From NCBI GenBank assembly GCA_017458335.1, contig JAFTFT010000005.1, positions 1 to 64,000 of the forward strand: 64,000 nucleotides of DNA, written 5' to 3'. Position 1 is the first letter of the stretch; each line of letters starts with the position of its first letter. This DNA comes from Oscillospiraceae bacterium. Its GTDB lineage: Bacteria; Bacillota; Clostridia; Oscillospirales; Oscillospiraceae. A program made the position numbers and the translations under genes. Positions 31,772 through 38,934 of this stretch are shown here, piece after piece. The notes below the pieces were generated by a model. That model did no database searches, was not told the origin of the DNA, and saw only the letters and a list, made by a program, of their open reading frames with translations.

Positions 31772-33070
31772 ATGGGGAAGGAGATTCGAAGGAGCAGATC
31801 GGTCTGCCCGGTCTGCGGGAAGAATCTCCCGGCGGTCCTCTCACAGGAGCCGGACGGAGTCATCCGGTTAAAGAAGAGCTGCCCGGAGCACGGCGGCTTT
31901 TCGGTGCCCGTCTGGCGCGGCAGGCTGGATTTCGATCAGTGGCTTCTGGGGACGGAGCCGATGCCGGAGGACTGCGGCCTGCATTGCCCGGCGCACTGCG
32001 GCATCTGCCCGGAGCATGAGAGCGGGAGCTGCTGCGTGCTGCTGGAGGTGACGGAGCGCTGTAACCTGCACTGCCGTTACTGCTTCGCAGACGGCGGGAA
32101 CAATACGGAAGACCCCTGTGCGGAGCAGATGAAAGAGGCAATTCGGGAGATCGTCCGGCAGTGCGGCGAGCCTCTTCTGCAGTTTTCCGGGGGAGAACCC
32201 ACCCTGCGGGACGACCTTCCGGAGCTGGTGCGCTATGCGAAGGAGGCCGGGTGCAGCTATACCCAGGTGAACACCAACGGCATCCGCCTTGCCGAAGATC
32301 CCGGCTATGCCGAGGCGCTCTGCGAGGCCGGACTGGATATTGTGTTCCTGCAGTTTGACGGAACCCGGAATGACATCTATGAGCGGCTTCGAGGCAGCGC
32401 TTTGCTGGAAACCAAGCGGAAGGCGATTGAACGCTGCGCCGGACTCGGAATCGGGGTCACCCTGGTCCCCACAGTGGTCCGGGGCGTCAACGACGATAAT
32501 CTCGGCGATCTGGTCCGCCTGGCGACGGCGCTTGCTCCGGGCGTCCGCGGCATTCACTTCCAGCCGGTCTCCTACTTCGGCCGGTATCCGGAAAACCCGT
32601 CTGCCGATGAGCGCTACACCCTGGACGAACTGATGGCGGACATCAGCGCGCAGGCCGGAATCCCGGTCGGAAGCTTCATGCCCTCGCGCTGCGATCATCC
32701 GCTCTGCGGCTTTCACGCGAGTTTCCTGATCGAAGAAAATGGCGGTCTCCGGCCGCTGAGTTCCATCACCCACTCCGCCCATACCCGGGGCAGCGCAAGA
32801 GAGAACCGCGACTACGTGGCAAGGCACTGGCGAAGAGCGCCGGAGGAGGCTCCGCCGCAGACCACTGTGCCGCAGACCGCATTCGCGGAGGAGATGGATT
32901 TTGATACCTTCCTGTACCGCCTCCGTCACAGCAGCCTGACTCTGTCGGCCATGGCCTTTCAGGACGCCATGAACCTGAACATCGAACGTCTGCACCGCTG
33001 CAGCCTGCACGTTTATGACAGAGGAACCATCAAACCTTTCTGTGCAAAGTATCTCAGTCTGACGGAGTGA
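31772..33070 (+). CDS. trsS: Radical SAM protein, TrsS-like
   Basis: 432 residues. N-terminal CPVCGKNLPA knuckle at residues 12-21 and SCPEHGGFSVPVW, then CGLHCPAHCGICPEH, then the radical SAM cluster CNLHCRYCFADGG near residue 94 and LQFSGGEPTLRDDL. Such N-terminal cysteine-rich extensions are found in the TrsS/tetraether-synthase-like radical SAM group. C-terminal CDHPLCGFHASFL supplies more Cys. I recognise it as the radical SAM member of the molybdenum-hydroxylase-linked set, in which some homologues are selenoproteins; all key positions here are Cys codons. Reaction unknown. Confidence 0.75.
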   Translation: MGKEIRRSRSVCPVCGKNLPAVLSQEPDGVIRLKKSCPEHGGFSVPVWRGRLDFDQWLLGTEPMPEDCGLHCPAHCGICPEHESGSCCVLLEVTERCNLHCRYCFADGGNNTEDPCAEQMKEAIREIVRQCGEPLLQFSGGEPTLRDDLPELVRYAKEAGCSYTQVNTNGIRLAEDPGYAEALCEAGLDIVFLQFDGTRNDIYERLRGSALLETKRKAIERCAGLGIGVTLVPTVVRGVNDDNLGDLVRLATALAPGVRGIHFQPVSYFGRYPENPSADERYTLDELMADISAQAGIPVGSFMPSRCDHPLCGFHASFLIEENGGLRPLSSITHSAHTRGSARENRDYVARHWRRAPEEAPPQTTVPQTAFAEEMDFDTFLYRLRHSSLTLSAMAFQDAMNLNIERLHRCSLHVYDRGTIKPFCAKYLSLTE

Positions 33071-33361
33071 AGCGCCGGAAAGAGAGAAGCATCCTCCGGA
33101 CTCCATCCGTTCAGGCCGGGACGGACCCAGGTTGTTCAAAACCGTGTTTAAAGTGTTTACAATTCGGTGAAAATGTAGAAACAAAATGCTACCCTGTGTT
33201 CTTCCGTCAGCGCTTTGGCGATGACAGAACGGGCATGATAAAGAAGGCACCATCCGAAGATGGTGCCTTCCCCTGAAGATCGGCAACACAGCCAGGGCAG
33301 CTGCGCCGCGCAGAAGCCTTCAGCTGCCTCCCGCCGGTATTTCGTCCGGAACAAATCAATG
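33071..33361. other. Intergenic, with one hairpin
   Basis: About 290 bases. AAGGCACCATC pairs with GATGGTGCCTT (33244-33269, CGAA-type loop), without a long T tract on the + strand. No gene recognised. Confidence 0.4.
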
Positions 33362-33390
33362 TTGACGGGCTTGATGCGAGGGAATATACT
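33362..33390 (+). promoter_or_regulatory. Promoter of the acetate-kinase-like gene
   Basis: TTGACG (33362-33367), 17-base spacer, TATACT (33385-33390), about 70 bases before the ATG. Confidence 0.65.
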
Positions 33391-33460
33391 GAAAACAACC
33401 GGAAACGGCAGAGGACGCAACAAAATGAAGAATGAAAACTGATCCGGAAGGAGAATCATT

Positions 33461-34663
33461 ATGCTGATCCTTGTCTGCAATGTGGGCAGCACTTCCCTGA
33501 AGTACAAGCTCTTCAACATGCCTTCGACGGAGATTCTTGTGGAGGCGAAAACCGAACGTGTCGGCCGCGGGGACGCGATCTTTTCCTATCGCAACAACCG
33601 GAACGGCTTCTTCGAGAAGCTGGAGGGGATCTCCGTCCCGGATTACGCCGCGGGGATCCGGCTCTTCCTGAAGTACCTGCTGGGTGAAGACTCCGGTGCG
33701 CTCCGCTCCATCGAGCAGCTGGAGGCCATCGGCTTCAAGACTGTGCTGGCTAAGGGCTATTACGGCATCCATGAGCTTACGGATGAGGTCATCGCCGCTA
33801 TGGAGGCCTGCATTGCCGTTGCCCCGGCGCACAATCCGCCCTATATTCAGGCCATCCGGGTCTTCCGGAGCATTCTGCCGGACCGGCTGATGGTGGGCTG
33901 TTTTGAAACCGCCTTCCACACCACCATTCCGCTCTCCCGCCGCATTTATGCGCTTCCTTACGAGTGGTACGAGCAGTACGGCATCTGCCGTCTCGGCTAC
34001 CACGGCGCTTCCCACGGTTATATCGCGCGGCAGATCAAAGCGCGTGCCGGAGAGCATTTCAAGCTCATCTCCTGTCACATGGGCGGCAGCGGTTCCATCT
34101 GCGCCATCGAGGACGGAAAGTCCGTGGATACCTCGTTCGGCTTCTCCCTTCAGACCGGCATCCCTCATGCCAACCGCTCCGGCGATATTGATGCCTATAT
34201 CATTCCCTACCTGCTCTCCCAGGGGATGAAGATGGATGAGATCATGAAAGGCATCGACAAGAAGGGCGGCCTGCTGGGCATCTCCGGCGTGAGCAATGAT
34301 CTGCGGGATATTAAGGAGGCGGCGGAGGCCGGAAATGAGCGCGCGTCCCTCGCCATCGACGCCTTCTGTGAATCCGTGATCCGCTACATCGGCGGATTTT
34401 ATGCCGAGCTCGGCGGGATGGATTACCTCGTCTTTACCGGAGGCATCGGGGAGAATTCCGCTCTCGTCAGAGAAAAAGTCTGCTCCAGGCTCTCCTGTCT
34501 GGGGATTTCCTTTGATCCTGAGACCAACCGTGCTCTTCACGGCGAGGGGATTATCTCCGCACCCGATTCCTCCGTTACCGTGCTGGTCCTGCCGACAAAT
34601 GAAGAGGTCGGAATCGCCCAGACAGTTTTCGAGCGCTTCTCCGAACACCCGGCGGTCTCATAG
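33461..34663 (+). CDS. Divergent acetate/propionate-kinase-family protein
   Basis: 400 residues, the normal AckA length. ASKHA motifs are recognisable: CNVGSTSLKYKLF at the start, RLGYHGASHGYIA near 184, LISCHMGGSGSICAI (usually HLGNGSS), DTSFGFSL and GGIGENS near 327. Two catalytic positions deviate: the GHRVVHGG segment with the essential Arg reads GFKTVLAKGYYG, and VFDTAFH reads CFETAFH (Asp to Glu). The Arg of RSGDID is kept. It may phosphorylate another acyl group or have lost kinase activity. Monocistronic, with GGAAGGAG before ATG. Confidence 0.8.
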   Translation: MLILVCNVGSTSLKYKLFNMPSTEILVEAKTERVGRGDAIFSYRNNRNGFFEKLEGISVPDYAAGIRLFLKYLLGEDSGALRSIEQLEAIGFKTVLAKGYYGIHELTDEVIAAMEACIAVAPAHNPPYIQAIRVFRSILPDRLMVGCFETAFHTTIPLSRRIYALPYEWYEQYGICRLGYHGASHGYIARQIKARAGEHFKLISCHMGGSGSICAIEDGKSVDTSFGFSLQTGIPHANRSGDIDAYIIPYLLSQGMKMDEIMKGIDKKGGLLGISGVSNDLRDIKEAAEAGNERASLAIDAFCESVIRYIGGFYAELGGMDYLVFTGGIGENSALVREKVCSRLSCLGISFDPETNRALHGEGIISAPDSSVTVLVLPTNEEVGIAQTVFERFSEHPAVS

Positions 34664-34781
34664 GAATGCACTCTCCCGGAATACAGCATGCCCCTCCGCT
34701 GTCCGGAATACCCGGTGGAAGCGGAAGGGCATGAGGTCCATCTTCTGTTCCTGTGAGGAGTGTCTGTACGCTTCCGATGCT

Positions 34782-35228
34782 TTACGAATCTGCGGAATGA
34801 GATGCAAGCCATTCCTGCTCGGTAAGAACCTCAATACCATGATCCATCAGCAGTTGGGCTGCAAGCCCATTGCCGGAGATCAATCCGCCGTCGAAAAGAC
34901 CGTTATGGATGACACCCTTGCCGCAGGATGGGCTTTTGGATTTCAGGATTGCCTGTTTGCAGCCGCTTTCCCTGCAGATTCTGAGCGCCTCCTCTGCACC
35001 CGTGCGGAACTGAGCGGTGACATCGTCTCCCGCATTGTTTATAACGCGATCCTGTATTCTTTCGCTCGGCTTCCGTGGCGTAGGCAAACCTCCGAGGGTT
35101 TCAGGACAGACGAGAACGGCCTGATTGCAGTCTACCAGCTTTTTGATCTCCGGTACAAGGTTGGTGCCGCCATCCCAGCGGCAGTACTGCCCGGCAAGAC
35201 ACGCGGAAACGAGAATCATTTTTTCCAT
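34782..35228 (-). CDS. DUF523 family protein
   Basis: 148 residues: ILVSACLAGQYCRWDGG at the start, VCPETLGGLPTPRKPSE, and ILKSKSPSCGKGVIHNG near 95-110. The conserved Cys in SACLxG, CPE and SPSCG could bind a metal or cluster. DUF523 relatives are linked to thiouridine desulfidation (TudS-like). Its start lies 15 bases after the smr stop, so the two may form an operon. Confidence 0.8.
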   Translation of the reverse strand: MEKMILVSACLAGQYCRWDGGTNLVPEIKKLVDCNQAVLVCPETLGGLPTPRKPSERIQDRVINNAGDDVTAQFRTGAEEALRICRESGCKQAILKSKSPSCGKGVIHNGLFDGGLISGNGLAAQLLMDHGIEVLTEQEWLASHSADS

Positions 35229-35243
35229 ATATCAGCTTTCCCT

Positions 35244-35489
35244 TTACAATTCCTTTAAAATCAGATCCGTCTCACCGGGGTTCAGACCAAGTTCAACTCT
35301 CTTCACCTTCGGATGATTTTTGTAGTGAGAACGAACCGCGTCCCGCAGAACCGTTCCGCCGTGATATCCATGGATTACCCGGAGCGTATATACCGCTCCG
35401 CCGGCTCTGCGCAGCTTTGCGTCAATCGCCGTGAAAGCCTGCGCCTTTGTCATTCCGTGAATATCGACTTCCTGAAAACCGCTGATCAC
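35244..35489 (-). CDS. Stand-alone Smr-domain protein
   Basis: 81 residues. VDIHGMTKAQAFTAIDAKLR, then LRVIHGYHGGTVLRDAVR and the end NPGETDLILKEL carry the Smr motifs (DxHG and HGxGxGxLR, here HGYHGGTVLR). The domain is the C-terminal nuclease or nicking part of MutS2, here on its own; isolated Smr proteins are associated with RNA cleavage or ribosome rescue. Confidence 0.85.
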   Translation of the reverse strand: MISGFQEVDIHGMTKAQAFTAIDAKLRRAGGAVYTLRVIHGYHGGTVLRDAVRSHYKNHPKVKRVELGLNPGETDLILKEL

Positions 35490-35562
35490 CGGTGTACCTC
35501 CTACAATATGCGTGTTACAGATGATCTGTCATGAAGGTTATCACAGAAAGCGTCGAGAAGCT

Positions 35563-36468
35563 TCATCCGGGCTGAATCAGTTCAAGCCACTCCGGATCAA
35601 ACGCGGAACGGTAGAAGTCGCGGCACATCAGCATCAGGGGCATCATCTGCTCCTCGTCCTCTTTCCGGCACATCAGTCCGATCTCCACCTTCGGTGCGTC
35701 GTCTATCCGGATGCGGCAGCGGTCTTCGCCGACATCCAGCAGGCTGATGGAGGAGATCAGGGCGCCGTTCATCATGCACAGGGCGTCCGCCTGATCCGGG
35801 TGCTCGAAATCGACGATCTCGCTGTCCGGACAATGAACGGAATAGAGTTTCTTCATGTTTCGGCAGTTCTTGTGGCTGCTGTCCATTTTCGGAAGAAGAA
35901 TCGTCTGACCGTTGAGTTCTTCGGCGCGGACGGCGGCTCTGGCCGCCAGCGGGTGCGAATTGACAGCAATCACAATGTTGAAGGCGCGGAATACCGGCAG
36001 GGTGCAGACGGAATCATCGGCCTGCTCCGTCTCGGCAAGAAGAATCAGATCCGCCTTCCGGCTGCGAAGAACGTCGCAGGAATCCGTAAACCGACAGGAG
36101 GCGAAGGAGAAGGAGAGCCAGGGACAGCGGCGTTTCAGATCCGCGCAAGTCCGGGTGATGGCACTTCGAATATAGGAGTATGTTCCGATGCGGATCAGGC
36201 GATGCAGACTGTCCGTGCTGCGGGCGCTCAGGACGGCGGCTTCATAGGCATGGACAATCGCGCGTGTTTCACGGTAGAACACTTCGCCCTGTTCCGTCAG
36301 AGAGATGCCGTATGCCGAGCGGATAAAGAGCGGAAATCCAAGCTCCGCCTCCATGGACGAAACCTGGCGGGTCAGCGTGGATGTGGAGACAAAGGTCGCT
36401 TCGGCGGCTTTTTTAAAACTTCCCTGTTTCACAAGAACGTCAAGCAGTTCGAGCTGATGGATCTCCAT
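35563..36468 (-). CDS. LysR-family regulator
   Basis: 301 residues from ATG 36468 (MEIHQLELLDVLVKQGSFKK); the longer frame to 36516 runs into the divergent promoter. Winged helix at residues 1-60 (AAEATFVSTSTLTRQVSSME) and a two-lobe effector domain. It is transcribed away from the Tat flavoenzyme at 36639 and probably activates it: the shared region contains a TTGCA-N5-TGCAA box and a -10 without a proper -35. Confidence 0.85.
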   Translation of the reverse strand: MEIHQLELLDVLVKQGSFKKAAEATFVSTSTLTRQVSSMEAELGFPLFIRSAYGISLTEQGEVFYRETRAIVHAYEAAVLSARSTDSLHRLIRIGTYSYIRSAITRTCADLKRRCPWLSFSFASCRFTDSCDVLRSRKADLILLAETEQADDSVCTLPVFRAFNIVIAVNSHPLAARAAVRAEELNGQTILLPKMDSSHKNCRNMKKLYSVHCPDSEIVDFEHPDQADALCMMNGALISSISLLDVGEDRCRIRIDDAPKVEIGLMCRKEDEEQMMPLMLMCRDFYRSAFDPEWLELIQPG

Positions 36469-36536
36469 AACGACAACCTCCGTTTGCTGATTCGGGACAG
36501 CGTGTGTGCAGCTCATTTGCCCATGAGTATAGCAAA

Positions 36537-36593
36537 TTGCAAAAGGATTTGCAAGATATGCAACTCCCGAAGACTTTCTTTCTGTGATATGAT
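36537..36593 (+). promoter_or_regulatory. LysR-type regulatory region
   Basis: TTGCA at 36537-36541 and again at 36549-36553, the latter forming the dyad TTGCA-AGATA-TGCAA (36549-36563). TATGAT at 36588-36593 is a good -10, but the -35 position (CTCCCG) is poor, as expected for an activator-dependent promoter. Confidence 0.6.
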
Positions 36594-36638
36594 ATTCATA
36601 ACCCGATACGGGAAAAACATCACAGGAGGTAAACTACC

Positions 36639-38846
36639 ATGAAGATTTCACGCAGAGACTTTCTGAAGGGATCCGCGGCGGGCGCTCTCGGCCTTGCGGC
36701 GACGTCGATCCTGGGCCCGGCGACGGCGCTGGCCGACGACGCAAAGACCGCGGAAGCACCGGTCAACGTCTATAAGGTCATGACCGAACTGAATCCGCAG
36801 GACTATGACTTCCGCGATCCGGATTCCGATCTCTCCGCGGTGTTCAGCCCCTGGAAGTTCGGCGGGCTGACGCTGAACCACCGCATGGTCAAGTCCGCGG
36901 CCGGTTCCGACACCCAGAAGGGCAGCGAAGAGGAGGCCGTCGAGTACTATGCCGCCTTTGCAAAGGGCGGGGTGGAGATGGTCTGGGTTGAGGACTTCCT
37001 GGCCTTCGGAGACAACTTCCCCAGCGGCCGTGCCACAAAGATCGAGGACTCCCACGTGAAAGCCGTTGTCGACGGGGTGCATGCCGCCGGCGGGTATATC
37101 GGCTACCAGCTCAGCTGCATGGGGCGGTCCTTCAGCGGCTTTGACGCCGCGACCGCGCCGCAGTATGCCTCGGCCTTTGCCGAGCACCTCACCAGAGAAG
37201 AGGTAAAGCTGGTTCAGGAGGACTTCATCCAGGGCGCGAAGAAAATGAAGGACCTCGGGTTTGACGCGGTCGAGATCAATGCCGCCGGCAACAACATCGG
37301 ACAGGCCTTCTTCTCCAGGCAGAGAAACCACCGCGACGACGAATACGGCCCCCAGAGCTTTGAAAACAGAGCACGCTTTGTCGGCGAGATCATCACCGGC
37401 ATCAAGGAACTCTGCGGCAAGGACTTCCCGGTTCAGGTCCTGATCAACGGCATCGAAGAGAACGACATCAACATCGGCGAAGCAGATCTCTCGACCACCG
37501 TGGAAGAGAACTGCAAGATCTGCAAGTCCCTCGAGGACTTCGGCGCGGATTCGCTCCATGTGAGACTGGGTGTCTTCCGCATGCACGTCTGTCAGTTTGC
37601 TTCCGACCTGTACTTTACCGGTAACGGCATCATCGGCACCGCCGCGGACGGAACGCGTTTTGACTTCTCCCGCCACTTCGAAGGAAAGCTTCTCGCCAAC
37701 CACGACGCCTACGGCATGATGCTGAATGTCGCGAAGGAAATCAAGGAAGCCGTCACCATCCCCGTCGGTACGGTCACCTGCATGAACCCGGCCTATGCGC
37801 CAAAGTTCTTCAACGATGCCATTGCCAACGGCATGTGCGACTTCTTTATCATGAACCGCCCGCTTACGGTGGATCCGGAGTATGTCAACAAACTGCGCGA
37901 GGGCAGAATCGACGAGATCGCACCCTGCACACGCTGCATGCACTGTCATTTCGACTACACCGAGGACGGTGTGTATTTTGAGCACTGCCGCGTAAACGCC
38001 GCGACCCAGAGAGCCTGGCACGACGAGATGCCGGAGGGCGCCACCCCGCGACCCGGCGACGGAGAGAAGAAGGTCATGGTGATCGGCGGCGGCCCGGCCG
38101 GCATGGAGGCTGCAAGGATTGCCGCGCAGCGCGGATATGACGTCACACTGTATGAGAAGCAGACGGTCCTTGGCGGACTGCTCACCTTTGCCAGCGTCAT
38201 CAAGGGACCGCATGAGAACCTGAACGATCTGAAGAAATACCTGATCTGTCAGCTGGAGCTGAAGGGCGTCACGGTCGTGACCGGCACTGAGGTCACCCGC
38301 GAGCTGATCGAGCAGGAGGCGCCGGACTATGTGGTTCTGGCCGTCGGCGGCCGCCGTCCGGAACTGGAGTTCGAGTCCAACGGCGCGACAAGCGTGATCT
38401 CGCTGGATGACATCGCGTTCAAGCCGATCGGCGATCATGTGACCATCCTCGGCGGAAACGCCCAGGCAGTGGACGCCGCCCAGTATCTGATCGCCCAGGG
38501 CAAGCATGTCACGATGGTCTCTCCGGAAGGAAAGGAGCATCTGGATAAGGGGCAGTCCTCCTGGGTCAAGCAGTTTACGATTCCTATGCTGTACGCCAAC
38601 GGCACCCGTCTCTGGCCGAATGCGTCGCTCAAGGAAGTGCGTGACGGAACGGTCGTGATTGACGGAGAGACCGGATGCGACATCGTCGTGAAGTGCGACA
38701 CGGTCATCGACGCACGCGACATGCTTCCGAATGCGGAGCTGATCGAAGGCCTGAGCATTCCTGCGGTTGCGGTCGGCGACTGCAATTCCCCGTTCAACAT
38801 CGCGGAAGCCATTGCGGCCGGAAACCTCGCGGCCAGACGGATCTGA
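36639..38846 (+). CDS. Tat-exported Old-Yellow-Enzyme-type flavo-iron-sulfur reductase
   Basis: 735 residues. Tat signal ISRRDFLKGSAAGALGLAAT at the N-terminus. Residues ~65-420: FMN-binding TIM barrel (WKFGGLTLNHRMVKSAA; the GFDAVEINAAGNNIGQAF segment). Cluster site CTRCMHCHFDYTEDG with a later C in FEHCRVNA (spacing C-x2-C-x2-C-x13-C, slightly unlike the usual C-x2-C-x3-C-x11-C). Residues ~460 onward: FAD/NAD(P) domains (KVMVIGGGPAGMEAARIA). This is the layout of 2,4-dienoyl-CoA reductase and bile-acid or enoate reductases, which are normally cytoplasmic. Export with a Tat signal suggests a respiratory use of an extracellular enone- or enoate-type acceptor. Confidence 0.85.
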   Translation: MKISRRDFLKGSAAGALGLAATSILGPATALADDAKTAEAPVNVYKVMTELNPQDYDFRDPDSDLSAVFSPWKFGGLTLNHRMVKSAAGSDTQKGSEEEAVEYYAAFAKGGVEMVWVEDFLAFGDNFPSGRATKIEDSHVKAVVDGVHAAGGYIGYQLSCMGRSFSGFDAATAPQYASAFAEHLTREEVKLVQEDFIQGAKKMKDLGFDAVEINAAGNNIGQAFFSRQRNHRDDEYGPQSFENRARFVGEIITGIKELCGKDFPVQVLINGIEENDINIGEADLSTTVEENCKICKSLEDFGADSLHVRLGVFRMHVCQFASDLYFTGNGIIGTAADGTRFDFSRHFEGKLLANHDAYGMMLNVAKEIKEAVTIPVGTVTCMNPAYAPKFFNDAIANGMCDFFIMNRPLTVDPEYVNKLREGRIDEIAPCTRCMHCHFDYTEDGVYFEHCRVNAATQRAWHDEMPEGATPRPGDGEKKVMVIGGGPAGMEAARIAAQRGYDVTLYEKQTVLGGLLTFASVIKGPHENLNDLKKYLICQLELKGVTVVTGTEVTRELIEQEAPDYVVLAVGGRRPELEFESNGATSVISLDDIAFKPIGDHVTILGGNAQAVDAAQYLIAQGKHVTMVSPEGKEHLDKGQSSWVKQFTIPMLYANGTRLWPNASLKEVRDGTVVIDGETGCDIVVKCDTVIDARDMLPNAELIEGLSIPAVAVGDCNSPFNIAEAIAAGNLAARRI

Positions 38847-38934
38847 TCCGCAATCCGGCCGGAGCTCCTTTGCAAATCCATTGCGAAACAAGTTCGCAGA
38901 TGGTAACCATAACATATCAAAAGGAGGAATATCC

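Noticed and set aside
31772-33070. Selenocysteine in the TrsS-like protein
   Set aside because: Homologues may be selenoproteins, but no in-frame TGA interrupts this frame and the motif positions are Cys codons.
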